A stretch of DNA of 64,000 nucleotides from Cellvibrio sp. 79 (GTDB taxonomy: Bacteria > Pseudomonadota > Gammaproteobacteria > Pseudomonadales > Cellvibrionaceae). The number at the start of each line of letters is the position of its first letter. Position 1 is the first letter of the stretch. The DNA lies in contig MVDH01000004.1 of NCBI GenBank assembly GCA_003056245.1, positions 1-64,000 of the forward strand, read 5' to 3'. A program made the translations under genes and the position numbers. The notes under the pieces are model-generated. The model did not search any database. It saw only the letters and a program-made list of their open reading frames with translations, and was not told the origin of the DNA. Below, one piece after another: positions 9,139-18,403 of this stretch.

Positions 9139-9936
9139 ATGTTAGAAGCAATTATTTTTGATTGGGCAGGAACATTGGTGGACCACGGTTCGCGCGCGCC
9201 ATTAAAAGCATTTGTAGAATTATTTGCAGAGCAGGATATTGAAATTACCCTCGCTGAAGCGCGCGAACCTATGGGTACCGAAAAACGTTTGCATATTTGC
9301 CGGTTGTTGCAGCAACCGCGTATCCAGCAAGCCTGGATTACGCGACATGGTCGCCTGCCGACAGAAGCAGAGATCGATACGCTCTACCAACGTCTGGTTC
9401 CATTGCAACGCGAACAAATTGAATTACATACCAAGTTAATTCCCGGCACGCTGGATATGTTAGCGGCAGTGCGCGCACGTGGATTAAAAATCGGCACTAC
9501 CACCGGTTATGGACGCGCGATGATCGACAATTTATTAATTGCCGCAGCGGAACAAGGTTTTGTGCCGGATTGTGTGGTCGCTGCCGATGAAGTGCCTGCA
9601 ACTCGCCCCGCTGCAACAGCGGCACTGGCGAACCTGGTACAGCTTGGTGTAAGTGCAGTTCAACATTGTGTGAAAGTCGATGATACAGCGCCGGGAATCA
9701 GCGAAGGGCGCAACGCCGGAATGTGGACTGTCGCAGTGGTGCTGAGTGGCAATGCGGTCGGTCTTGGTGAAACAGAATTGCAACAATTGTCATCGGAGGC
9801 ACGTAAAAATTTACGCAATCAGGCTTACCGTAGTCTCGAACAAACAGGGGCGCATTATTTTATTGATTCCGTTGCAGACCTGCCCGATGTACTGGCAGAT
9901 ATTGAACGTCGCCTGGCCCGCAACGAAAAACCCTGA
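9139..9936 (+). CDS. phnX: Phosphonoacetaldehyde hydrolase
   Basis: A 265-residue HAD-superfamily enzyme that cleaves phosphonoacetaldehyde to acetaldehyde and phosphate. Visible features are the nucleophile motif FDWAGTLVDHGS (residues 8-19), the cap residues MGTEKRLHI that bring the Schiff-base lysine, IGTTTGYGR, and the C-terminal VKVDDTAPGISEGRNAGMWTVAV. The ATG at 9139 is preferred over the upstream in-frame start because GCAGGG precedes it and the family begins MLEAIIFDWAGT. It starts 13 bases after the oxidoreductase stop. This is the most certain enzyme of the locus and defines its pathway. Confidence 0.95.
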   Translation: MLEAIIFDWAGTLVDHGSRAPLKAFVELFAEQDIEITLAEAREPMGTEKRLHICRLLQQPRIQQAWITRHGRLPTEAEIDTLYQRLVPLQREQIELHTKLIPGTLDMLAAVRARGLKIGTTTGYGRAMIDNLLIAAAEQGFVPDCVVAADEVPATRPAATAALANLVQLGVSAVQHCVKVDDTAPGISEGRNAGMWTVAVVLSGNAVGLGETELQQLSSEARKNLRNQAYRSLEQTGAHYFIDSVADLPDVLADIERRLARNEKP

Positions 9937-10045
9937 TAATAATCCCATTATTATTTTTTAAATCTGCTTTTTCGTTAATCCACAGATTCCTGCTAGGCAC
10001 CGCCTTGTGTACCCCTTACACTAGGCGCTGCTAAGGGGGGATACA

Positions 10046-10750
10046 ATGGAAGCAATACCGATTTACCAACAATTGCGGCGGCATTTACAAACGATTATTC
10101 AATCAGGGCGCTTGGTGGCCAATGATAAATTGCCGTCCGAACGAGAACTGGTGGAACAATTCAGCACTACTCGTATTACCCTGCGTGACGCGTTGGTAAA
10201 ACTCGAATCCGAAGGTTTGATTTATCGGCAAAACCGCCGTGGTTGGTTTGTCGCACCGGCGCGCTTTGTCATCGATGCGAAACGCAAAGTTAATTTTAAT
10301 ACCATGGCCCTTGAACAAGGCCGTACAGCGCAAACACTGGTATTAAAAATTGAAAAATTTCCCGCATCATCTTCATTAAAAGAAGCAATGCAAATTAGTG
10401 GTAAAAACTCGCTGCTCGCTGTGCGCCGTATTCGCAGCCTGGATGGCCGCCCGGTACTGATTGAAGATTTGTTTTTTGATACACGCCGCTTTCCCGACCT
10501 GGAAAGTTTTGACCTGAGCCAATCCATCACCGAATTACAACATCGCCATTACGGTGTAACTATCGGCAGTGAAACCAGTAATATTCAAGTGGGCAGTTTG
10601 GAGACTGATCAAGCCATTGCATTAGGTTGTAGTGACGGACATCCTTGCTTGAAAATATTGCGCTGGCGCTATGATGAAGAAAAAAAATTAATCGATTACA
10701 ACATTGAGCATTGGTTGCACAACGCGGTTGAGATTACTGTGGATGCGTGA
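10046..10750 (+). CDS. GntR family regulator with UTRA domain, PhnF-like
   Basis: A 234-residue HutC-subfamily regulator. The winged helix covers residues about 1-72 (IYQQLRRHLQTIIQSGRL, LPSERELVEQF, ITLRDALVKLESEGLIYR). The UTRA effector domain covers about 85-232, with RRIRSLDGRPVLIEDLFFD and DGHPCLKILRWRYDE typical of the family. AAGGGGGG lies before the ATG. It sits 109 bases after phnX. Its likely targets are the PhnF-type palindromes at 3739-3762 and 3960-3971, with a phosphonate intermediate as inducer. Family certain; target assignment inferred. Confidence 0.9.
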   Translation: MEAIPIYQQLRRHLQTIIQSGRLVANDKLPSERELVEQFSTTRITLRDALVKLESEGLIYRQNRRGWFVAPARFVIDAKRKVNFNTMALEQGRTAQTLVLKIEKFPASSSLKEAMQISGKNSLLAVRRIRSLDGRPVLIEDLFFDTRRFPDLESFDLSQSITELQHRHYGVTIGSETSNIQVGSLETDQAIALGCSDGHPCLKILRWRYDEEKKLIDYNIEHWLHNAVEITVDA

Positions 10751-10845
10751 TTTTGATCTAATACGTCAACTGCACGCCGGAAATAAGATCGGCTTTTACA
10801 ACAACAAAAGAAAAACAAATATTTGTCACTTAAACATTCAAAGTC

Positions 10846-10869
10846 ACGCAAAAGCATTGCGTTTTTTTT
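10846..10869 (+). terminator. Intrinsic terminator of the phosphonate operon
   Basis: ACGCAA (10846-10851) pairs with TTGCGT (10857-10862) around AAGCA, followed by a run of eight T including the last stem base. It separates the regulator gene from the next gene. Confidence 0.8.
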
Positions 10870-10957
10870 ATAATTCCTTTCATTTAAGTTTAATCATTCG
10901 TCCTTAAACTCCCCGACCTTGATAACAGCCAACAATAAATAATCGGTGGAATTCGGT

Positions 10958-12802
10958 ATGAAAAAAGCGAATGGTTTTATTGCTTATCTCTGCACGTTTT
11001 TACTGCTTTTCTTGAGTGGTGCGTCGCTCCAGGCCGCCACATTAACGTTGAATCAAACAACGTTTCAACCTAATGCATCTATAGTGGCCACATATGCCAC
11101 TGGTCCCGGAAATGCAAGCGATTGGATCGGCATTTACCCTCAGGGTATTACGCCCAGTGGCTCACCACAATCACTGTTATGGCGCTACACGAATGGTACA
11201 ACATCAGCCAGCGGGACATTAAAAAATGGCGCTGTCACATTCACCAATCCGCAATTAGCCCAAGGACAATACAGCGCCTGGTTTCTCGCCAATAATGGAT
11301 ACAGTGTATTGGCAGGCCCGATAAATTTTTCTGTGAGCGCAGCTAGCACACCGCAATTACTATTAAATCGCACCACCTACAGCAGCACTGACACGATTAC
11401 TGCCAGCTTCAGTGGCGGCCCTGGCAATGCAGCAGATTGGATTGGTATTTATCCGCGCAATGAAATTCCCGATAGCAGCCCCGCTTCATTGGTTTGGCGC
11501 TACACCAATGGCACCAGCTCAGCGGGCGGTGCAGTAACGAACGGTTCGATCGCATTCAGTAATAATGGGTTGGCACCCGGTCTATACACCGCATGGTTCC
11601 TCGCCAACAATGGTTACAACGCATTAGCCTCTTTTAATTTTGCGATAAGTGGCGGCGCACAAGGTTGGATTGTTGATCAATTCACAACAATCCATGCTAT
11701 TTCCGGCACAGCCTATAGCGCCAACATTCGCGCCTGGGCCAAAACACCTGGCAGCACTACCAGTTTTTCCAAAGTATCTGGCCCGGGCTGGCTAAGTATT
11801 GCTAATAACGGCCAGATTAGCGGCACACCAGGCTCGGGCGATTTAGGCTCCAATGCATTTACCGTGCGTGTTGCAGATACTGCTAGCGGACAAACAGCCA
11901 ACGCTGTTCTTACTATCCCGGTTTTTGGTGTGGGCCAGGAAAATGTATCAACTATTCAGGTGATGACCTACAACACCTGGCATACATGGAATAGTGTTAA
12001 TAATGGATTTCAAAAAGGGATTGAATCCATTGTGCGCGCAAATGTTGATGTGATTGGCCTGCAAGAATCCTCGACCGCCCAAGCGCAACAAATTGCACAA
12101 ACATTGGGTTGGTATTACGCCAATAATGCCAAGGGCAGCACGCAGATTGTCAGCCGTTATCCAATTATGGAAAGCTCCCAAACCGGAGTGGCCGCCAAAG
12201 CACGCATCCGTCTTTCGTCTAATCCGTTAAAGGAAATTATTATTTATAACGTCCACCTGGATTATCAATATTACGGTCCCTATGCTGCGCAACGCGCTGG
12301 TGCCACAGCAACGAGTGTACTTGCGGAAGAAAATCGCTCGCAACGCTTGCCACAAATACAATCGGTTTTATCTTCAATGAGTTCTGATCTCAGTCGCGCG
12401 AATACAACACCGGTTTTTTTAACCGGCGATTTTAATGTAGCGTCACATCTTGATTGGACTAACACAACAACGTCAGCCCATAACAATACCGGTTATGTTG
12501 CCTGGCCCACCAGTGTTGCCGTTGCGAATGCCGGACTCATTGATTCATTCCGCGCAAGCTATCCTAATCCGGTATCGGTACCCGGAAATACCTGGTCCAG
12601 CATCCACAAAGGCACTGAACCGCAAGACCGTATCGACCGGATTTATTATAAAGGTGCGTCCACAAGCGTTAGCGCGGCCAATGTATTCATGACCAATGTG
12701 GAAGTCACTATCGGCCCATGGGGTTCATCAACCACGCCAATACTCAATAACACATGGCCCTCTGACCATGCGGCAGTTATTGTTTCTTATAATCTGGATT
12801 AA
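10958..12802 (+). CDS. Secreted endonuclease/exonuclease/phosphatase-fold protein with two N-terminal beta domains
   Basis: A 614-residue exported protein; the signal peptide ends near LQAA (about residue 27). Two homologous domains of about 95 residues follow, each with the pattern GPGNA-DWIGIYP and WRYTNGT-SA-G and an AWFLANNGY close. An Ig-like linker contains SGPGWLSIANNGQISGTPGSGD. The C-terminal half (from about residue 330) is an EEP domain: MTYNTWHTW, DVIGLQES, NVHLDYQYYGP, FLTGDFN and a terminal WPSDHAAVIV carrying the Asp-His pair. Such proteins hydrolyse phosphodiesters (nucleic acids or phospholipid headgroups) outside the cell. The ATG at 10958 has GGTGGA upstream and is preferred over the GTG at 10946. 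Confidence 0.8.
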   Translation: MKKANGFIAYLCTFLLLFLSGASLQAATLTLNQTTFQPNASIVATYATGPGNASDWIGIYPQGITPSGSPQSLLWRYTNGTTSASGTLKNGAVTFTNPQLAQGQYSAWFLANNGYSVLAGPINFSVSAASTPQLLLNRTTYSSTDTITASFSGGPGNAADWIGIYPRNEIPDSSPASLVWRYTNGTSSAGGAVTNGSIAFSNNGLAPGLYTAWFLANNGYNALASFNFAISGGAQGWIVDQFTTIHAISGTAYSANIRAWAKTPGSTTSFSKVSGPGWLSIANNGQISGTPGSGDLGSNAFTVRVADTASGQTANAVLTIPVFGVGQENVSTIQVMTYNTWHTWNSVNNGFQKGIESIVRANVDVIGLQESSTAQAQQIAQTLGWYYANNAKGSTQIVSRYPIMESSQTGVAAKARIRLSSNPLKEIIIYNVHLDYQYYGPYAAQRAGATATSVLAEENRSQRLPQIQSVLSSMSSDLSRANTTPVFLTGDFNVASHLDWTNTTTSAHNNTGYVAWPTSVAVANAGLIDSFRASYPNPVSVPGNTWSSIHKGTEPQDRIDRIYYKGASTSVSAANVFMTNVEVTIGPWGSSTTPILNNTWPSDHAAVIVSYNLD

Positions 12803-12882
12803 TTTTTAGCAAAATAAATTGCTGTTTTCAGAGTGGCTCTTTTGCGTAGCGCTTCAGCGATTTGTGAGGCGCTATTTCTCAT

Positions 12883-13125
12883 TTATAGTTCAATATATTT
12901 TTGGCCATTAATAGAAACGTTAATTTCGCTAAAACCACTCGGTAAATAGACTACCGCTTCAGCCTCTGCAACACCTATTTCAAATTCGCTAGAGTCATTT
13001 GTTACTTCAACAATAAACCTTGCCGAAGCTCCTGCTTCAAGCACTATTTCATCGGCCAATGGCTCAATAATTACCCTTAGGTTGGTTTTTCTTTCGTTGC
13101 GAATGGTAATGGCTTTTGTATTCAT
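12883..13125 (-). CDS. Small hypothetical protein
   Basis: An 80-residue protein with alternating hydrophobic residues suggesting an all-beta fold, no signal peptide and no recognised family. GAGGG lies just before the ATG. It is divergent from the AraC-type regulator at 13199, sharing a 73-base gap. No functional inference is justified. Confidence 0.55.
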   Translation of the reverse strand: MNTKAITIRNERKTNLRVIIEPLADEIVLEAGASARFIVEVTNDSSEFEIGVAEAEAVVYLPSGFSEINVSINGQKYIEL

Positions 13126-13198
13126 ACACCCTCATTATTGCTTTACCATTAGCATGACCACGTACCCGGAAGTTTTGAACTACAGGCGATAATGATAA

Positions 13199-14371
13199 AT
13201 GCAGGAATTCTATAACAGAGCACTTTTAGGCCTCTTGTGTCTTTTGGTGGCCAGTGGCCTGGTGGGTTATCTCTGTGTTGAAAATACGTTCACTCGCGTT
13301 GAACTCTTGCCGATGAGCAAGAGCAGCCTGCCCTGGCAGTCCGTTTCACAGACAGATGTTACCAATGGTGGAAACTCAACCCTGACCATTGCCGATGATA
13401 AATTCAGCCTGAATTTTAATTTCACGTTATCGCCCCAGGGGCAGTACCCCTTCGCTGCCCTGAACGTCCTGTTTGGCAATCAGCCGGGCGAGATTGGGTT
13501 GGTAGACTTATCGCAATATGACCGGATTTCGTTCAACGCCAAATGCTCTGCCCCCAATACGCTCAGTTTTTTCATGTTTACATTTGATGAGCAAGTATCG
13601 CAATTGAATGATTTTGTGAGTTACCGAACCCCGGAGACCTATTTTTCCTGCCATGAAAACTGGACACCTATTGAGCTTGACCTGACCCGGATGGACACCC
13701 CCCAATGGTGGTTCGACATGTTTAAGGTCGATTTGTCACGCAAGGAGTACAAGCTGGATAAGGTGGCGAAACTCAGTTTTGGGAGCAGCTTTCAAAGCCC
13801 GAAGAACGTGGATACGAATGTCCAGTTGAGCGAGGTAGTCCTGGTGGGACGCAATTGGTTTTATTTGTACCTGTTCGGCTCGCTGATGTTGCTGCTGTGG
13901 GGCAGTTATGTAATCTGGTTTTTCCGGCAGCATACACAAACACTGGTCCATGAATTAAAAAACAAAATTCAGCGCGATAGACCGCTGGTGGCTTATCAAC
14001 AACTGTCAGTAGAACCCCTGCGCGACAAGGATCGCAGTGCAATTTTGCATTTCATGGCAACCCAATACGCCGATCCGGAACTGGGCCTTGATGGCATGGC
14101 CACCAGCATTGGCATCAGCCGTACCAAAATTAATGACATCCTTAAATCTGAACTGGGGTTCACGTTTACTGGCTATTTGAATAAGTTACGTTTGACGGAA
14201 GCTGCACGCCTGTTGGCACAGGAAGATGAAGCCAATATCGCCGAGATCGCCTATTCGGTGGGTTACAAAAATGTCTCCTATTTCAATAAATTATTTAAAG
14301 AGGAGTACAGCTGTACCCCCAAGACCTACAAGACCCTGTGCGATAAAACCGACAAACCCACTTCAACTTAA
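13199..14371 (+). CDS. Membrane-anchored AraC-family regulator (paralogue 1)
   Basis: A 390-residue one-component regulator. Residues about 7-27 form a membrane segment, about 28-218 an exported sensor domain of beta character (DKFSLNFNF, LDLTRMDTPQWWFDMFKVDL), about 221-243 a second membrane segment, and 285-385 an AraC DNA-binding domain (ISRTKINDILKSELGFTF, NIAEIAYSVGYKNVSYFN). The layout suggests periplasmic or surface sugar sensing coupled directly to transcription. A close paralogue of identical length is encoded at 26699-27871, on the other side of the cell wall locus. It lies just upstream of the GH5 gene, its probable target. Confidence 0.85.
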   Translation: MQEFYNRALLGLLCLLVASGLVGYLCVENTFTRVELLPMSKSSLPWQSVSQTDVTNGGNSTLTIADDKFSLNFNFTLSPQGQYPFAALNVLFGNQPGEIGLVDLSQYDRISFNAKCSAPNTLSFFMFTFDEQVSQLNDFVSYRTPETYFSCHENWTPIELDLTRMDTPQWWFDMFKVDLSRKEYKLDKVAKLSFGSSFQSPKNVDTNVQLSEVVLVGRNWFYLYLFGSLMLLLWGSYVIWFFRQHTQTLVHELKNKIQRDRPLVAYQQLSVEPLRDKDRSAILHFMATQYADPELGLDGMATSIGISRTKINDILKSELGFTFTGYLNKLRLTEAARLLAQEDEANIAEIAYSVGYKNVSYFNKLFKEEYSCTPKTYKTLCDKTDKPTST

Positions 14372-14372
14372 C

Positions 14373-14408
14373 GCAAAAAAACTTCAACTTTTTGCAAATT
14401 GGTAATGT
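14373..14408 (+). promoter_or_regulatory. AT-rich motif shared with the cbp2 promoter (copy 1)
   Basis: The pattern CAAAAAAA-N-TTCAA-N-TTTTT followed by GCA-N-ATTG-N-TAA occurs here and again at 20458-20492, ahead of the other main operon of the locus. It lies about 80 bases upstream of the GH5 start. It is a candidate binding site for one or both AraC-type regulators. Confidence 0.45.
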
Positions 14409-14485
14409 TTTTAGAACAAGCATTACCGTCTGCCTATTATTTTCAGCAAAATCGTCCTCCGACTTTTGTACCTTAAGAGAACGCT

Positions 14486-15808
14486 ATGAAAATAATAAAT
14501 GCGCTCCTGCTATCCGCTTGCTTTACAACAATGGTTGGTTGCGGCGGTGGTAGTGGCGGTTCTGCCAACACGAATCCCGGCACCACTAAATCCAGCAGCA
14601 TCCAGTCCAGCTCGCAGGTATCGGCTTCTTCTATTGCCAATAGCCCGGTGAGTAGCAGCTCATCCGTTACCAGTGCGGTTTCTTCCTCAAGCCAGGCAAC
14701 AGGGCTTTATCCTGGTTACAACTCCAATCCGTTACCCGCAGACACAACCGGCATGGAGAGCTCTGCCCTCCAGATCGCAAGCAAAATCAAAATCGGTTTT
14801 AACATCGGCAACACGTTAGAGGCGATGGGCGGTAAATCCGAAACCTATTGGGGCAACCCCAAAATTAGCCGTGAGTTCGTGGCCTTCGTAAAACAAGCAG
14901 GCTTTAGTGCAATACGCCTGCCGGTATCCTGGGATCAATATGCCGATCCCGCCACTGCAGAGATTGATCCGGACTGGCTCAATCGTGTTAAAGAGGTTGT
15001 GCAATATTGTGTCGATAACGACTTATACGTAATCGTAAATATTCATTGGGATGGCGGCTGGCTTGAAAACAATGTAACGCCGGTAAAGCAGGCGCAAAAC
15101 AATGCGAAGCAAAAAGCTTATTGGGAGCAGATAGCAACCCATCTTGCCGGATTTGATGAACACCTGCTCTTTGCCAGCGCTAACGAGCCTAATGTTGAAA
15201 CCGCGGAGCAAATGGCAATTCTGCTCTCCTATCACCAAACATTTATCAATGCTGTACGCGCAACAGGTGGTAAAAATGCACATCGCGTACTTATTGTTCA
15301 AGGCCCCTCTACTGACATTGATAAAACGGATCGGCTCTGGACGCAAATGCCCGCCGATACTGTCAGCAATAAATTGATGGTGGAAATTCATTACTACAGC
15401 CCGTGGAATTTTACCGGGATGACTAAAGATGAAAGCTGGGGAAACCAATTTTTTTATTGGGGTAAAGGATTTCACTCGACCACCGATACCGCACATAACC
15501 CCACCTGGGGCGAAGAAGACACTATCGACCAACAATTCAAATTAATGAAAACCCGATTTGTAGATAAAGGAATTCCTGTTGTCATGGGCGAGTTTGGTAC
15601 CGGTGTGCGTAAAAACCTGACTGGTGCAGACCTGCAATTACATTTGGACAGCCGCGCCTATTATTTCAACTACATAACAAAACAGGCATTGGCGAATGGA
15701 CTCTTGCCTTTTTACTGGGATATCGGCGAGTTGCTGGATCGCAGCAACAATAAAGTATTAGACCAGCAAGCATTTGATGCATTGATGAACGGTACAACAG
15801 CGCAATAA
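14486..15808 (+). CDS. GH5 endoglucanase-like lipoprotein
   Basis: A 440-residue glycoside hydrolase. The N-terminus is a lipoprotein signal with Cys19 after TMVG, then a Gly/Ser-rich and poly-Ser linker to about residue 72. The catalytic domain (about 85-437) shows IGFNIGNTLEAMGG, IRLPVSWDQY, NIHWDGGW, the acid/base Glu234 in SANEPN and the nucleophile Glu369 in VMGEFGTG. This is the usual GH5 cellulase pattern, acting on beta-1,4-glucans, probably at the outer membrane surface. It is first in a run with a pirin-like gene, GH39 and GH43, in front of which lies an AT-rich motif shared with the cbp2 genes. Confidence 0.9.
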   Translation: MKIINALLLSACFTTMVGCGGGSGGSANTNPGTTKSSSIQSSSQVSASSIANSPVSSSSSVTSAVSSSSQATGLYPGYNSNPLPADTTGMESSALQIASKIKIGFNIGNTLEAMGGKSETYWGNPKISREFVAFVKQAGFSAIRLPVSWDQYADPATAEIDPDWLNRVKEVVQYCVDNDLYVIVNIHWDGGWLENNVTPVKQAQNNAKQKAYWEQIATHLAGFDEHLLFASANEPNVETAEQMAILLSYHQTFINAVRATGGKNAHRVLIVQGPSTDIDKTDRLWTQMPADTVSNKLMVEIHYYSPWNFTGMTKDESWGNQFFYWGKGFHSTTDTAHNPTWGEEDTIDQQFKLMKTRFVDKGIPVVMGEFGTGVRKNLTGADLQLHLDSRAYYFNYITKQALANGLLPFYWDIGELLDRSNNKVLDQQAFDALMNGTTAQ

Positions 15809-15885
15809 CAACTACTGCTCATCACAAACGAATGCTCAATACAAACTAATGCTCAATAAAAATTAATCAGGAGGCCAGCGCTTTC

Positions 15886-16713
15886 ATGAACATATTATTA
15901 AAAGATACCTACTCGCCGGCGGATAGTAATTTACATCTGGAAAATGTTTACCAGCGGAATAGTGATCAGTTAATAACATCAAAAAATGATGTGGAAAAAA
16001 TCAAACCATTTATATCGCTCACCCGTTTTACCGCCCGTGATATACCGCAATCAAGTCAATTAACATTAATGCCTGCTTCAGGCAAAGCCATCATCACGTA
16101 TGTAATGGCAGGAGAAGCGCGCTATTCGGATTCCACCGGGAAACACGGCAAACTAAAAAAAGATGGCTGGTGCCGGATCATGTCGGGATCAGGCATGTGG
16201 TATTCCATTGAACCGCTAACAAGTGATTATGTGGGCATCGAATTGTGTATTGCATTATCACCGGCATTGGAAAATTCACCGCCGCAGTCTACCTATCTGG
16301 ATGCCGATCCAACGGCGCCACATGATCCCGCGCAAGTATTAATTGGCTGGCACGGCAAAGGGCGTAGCAAATTTGCAACACCATCGCTAATTAATTATCT
16401 CGTGGTACATCTCAACGCCGGGCAACGCTGGAGTTATGAATTTCCGCTTAACCATCAATCCGCATGGGTAGCAAATGTCAGTGGTCGCGTTAGGACAACA
16501 GATGGTGACCTTGAAAATAATTTCACGCTCTTTAATAAACCCACGGAAACAATTGAATTTCACGCACAGACGGATTCTATTTTTGTGTTGGGCTCTTCCC
16601 CGGATTTTGATTACGATTTAATTTTCCAGAATGGTTCGGTACACACCTCAAGCGAAGCCTTGCATGAGGGGGCCAAGGGAATTTCCGCCGCGTTAAAAAA
16701 CGTTGGCACTTAA
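15886..16713 (+). CDS. Pirin-like cupin protein lacking the usual metal ligands
   Basis: A 275-residue cytoplasmic bicupin-like protein. The core ITYVMAGEARYSDSTGKHG and MSGSGMWYSIEP aligns with the pirin pattern of a beta-barrel, and the C-terminal SIFVLGSSPDFDYDLIFQNG with HTSSEALHEGAKGI matches the pirin tail. The His-x-His-Arg-Gly that opens the canonical metal site reads MPASGKAI here, so iron binding is probably lost. GGAGG precedes the ATG. It lies between the GH5 and GH39 genes. Its role is unknown; pirins include quercetinases and transcription cofactors. Confidence 0.65.
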   Translation: MNILLKDTYSPADSNLHLENVYQRNSDQLITSKNDVEKIKPFISLTRFTARDIPQSSQLTLMPASGKAIITYVMAGEARYSDSTGKHGKLKKDGWCRIMSGSGMWYSIEPLTSDYVGIELCIALSPALENSPPQSTYLDADPTAPHDPAQVLIGWHGKGRSKFATPSLINYLVVHLNAGQRWSYEFPLNHQSAWVANVSGRVRTTDGDLENNFTLFNKPTETIEFHAQTDSIFVLGSSPDFDYDLIFQNGSVHTSSEALHEGAKGISAALKNVGT

Positions 16714-16807
16714 GGCGTGGCAGCAGTAACTGCCAATAATCATAACGAACAACCTTAGCCAACCACTCACAACATGAACTCTGTGAAAATTTCATACAGG
16801 TCGCATA

Positions 16808-18376
16808 ATGATCGCTAAAATAATATTTTGTCTCACCGCATGGTGCTTTTTATCGGCATCCGCGCTAACCCAGGCCCAACAGCGGACTATCGTGCTTGAT
16901 GCAAGCCAGGTACAAGGTCCGTTCAATACTTTTTTTAAAACCAGTATTGGTGCCGGTCGCGCTAATGAAGGCTTGCGCGCTGATTGGCAACAACAACTCG
17001 CCGAATTAAAACGCGATACGGATTTTAAATACATTCGTATGCACGGTTTACTCACCGACGATATGGGCGTTTACAAAATTGATGCGCAAGGCCGCGAACA
17101 TTACAACTTCCAATATATAGATGCGCTGTACGATTATATTCTGAGTATTGGCATGAAGCCGTTCGTTGAACTCGGGTTTATGCCGTCCGCATTAGCCAGT
17201 GGTGATAAAACTATTTTCTGGTGGCGCGGCAACGTTACCCCGCCACACAGTTATGAAAAATGGGAAGCGCTGATTAAAAAACTCACCGAACACTGGACTG
17301 AACGTTATGGCGCAGAGGAAGTAGCAAGTTGGTATTTCGAAGTCTGGAATGAACCTAATCTCGATGGTTTTTGGGCAGGCACACAAGCAGAGTATTTTAA
17401 ACTTTACGCCCACAGTGCACGCGCCATTAAAAGTGTAAATCCCAACTACAAAGTGGGTGGCCCCGCCACTGCCGGTGCGGCCTGGATACCGGAAATGATT
17501 GCCTACAGCAAAACCAATAATGTCCCGCTGGATTTTGTCAGCACCCACGCTTATGGCGTCAACCAGGGTTTTCTGGATGAGTTTGGTAGCACCGGTACTG
17601 TGCTTTCTAAAGATGAATTAGCTGTTGCGCGCGACGTATTAAAAAATCGCCAGGAAATTACTGCCTCCGCCATGCCAGGACTGGAGTTGCATTACACAGA
17701 ATGGAGTTCTTCATATACTCCGGCAGATCCGACCCACGATTCCTATCACCAAGCCGCTTATATTTTGCAAAAATTAAAACAAACAGGTAATTCAGCTCAA
17801 TCGATGTCCTATTGGGTGTTCACCGATATTTTTGAAGAAGCGGGGCCACGCTTTGAAGCATTCCACGGCGGCTTCGGTTTAATGAATACCCAGGGCATCA
17901 AAAAACCGGCTTATTTCGCCTATCAATTCCTGAATCAACTTTCAGCAACAGAATTAAAAAATAACGATGCGCAATCCTTTGCAACCAAAGATGAAAAAGG
18001 CAATGTGCAATTGTTGTTGTGGGATTCAACGTTCACGCTTCCGGATGGTATTAATAACCAGCAGTATTACATCAAGGATTTACCACCAGCGAAAAAAGAT
18101 GACATCAATATACGTGTAGATGGCCTGAAAAAAGGCAAATACAAACTTGCCATTTCGCAAGTTGGTTATCAGCAAAATGATGCCTACACCGCGTATATCC
18201 GCATGGGCTCACCCGCGCAGCTCAGTAAGAACCAGGTAGCGGAATTAAAGGCACAGGCAAATGGAAAACCTGCACAGGAAAAAATCGTCCGTATTGGTAA
18301 GGATGGTCAATTTGCATTGAATTTACCCTTGCGTGAAAACGATGTTTACTTAATCGAACTGAGCGTTAGTAAATAG
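16808..18376 (+). CDS. Secreted GH39 glycoside hydrolase, beta-xylosidase type
   Basis: A 522-residue exported enzyme with signal peptide ending near TQAQQ (residue 24). The GH39 TIM barrel shows FKYIRMHGLLTDDMGVY, PFVELGFMPSAL, the acid/base Glu182 in EVWNEPNLDGFW, and the nucleophile Glu298 in LHYTEWSSSY. A C-terminal beta domain follows from about residue 400. GH39 enzymes are retaining beta-xylosidases or related exo-glycosidases that release xylose from xylan side products. It is followed by a GH43 gene after a 27-base gap, consistent with shared transcription and joint xylan breakdown. Exact substrate not determined. Confidence 0.88.
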   Translation: MIAKIIFCLTAWCFLSASALTQAQQRTIVLDASQVQGPFNTFFKTSIGAGRANEGLRADWQQQLAELKRDTDFKYIRMHGLLTDDMGVYKIDAQGREHYNFQYIDALYDYILSIGMKPFVELGFMPSALASGDKTIFWWRGNVTPPHSYEKWEALIKKLTEHWTERYGAEEVASWYFEVWNEPNLDGFWAGTQAEYFKLYAHSARAIKSVNPNYKVGGPATAGAAWIPEMIAYSKTNNVPLDFVSTHAYGVNQGFLDEFGSTGTVLSKDELAVARDVLKNRQEITASAMPGLELHYTEWSSSYTPADPTHDSYHQAAYILQKLKQTGNSAQSMSYWVFTDIFEEAGPRFEAFHGGFGLMNTQGIKKPAYFAYQFLNQLSATELKNNDAQSFATKDEKGNVQLLLWDSTFTLPDGINNQQYYIKDLPPAKKDDINIRVDGLKKGKYKLAISQVGYQQNDAYTAYIRMGSPAQLSKNQVAELKAQANGKPAQEKIVRIGKDGQFALNLPLRENDVYLIELSVSK

Positions 18377-18403
18377 CGTTCACCATTTTTATCAGGATTG
18401 ACC

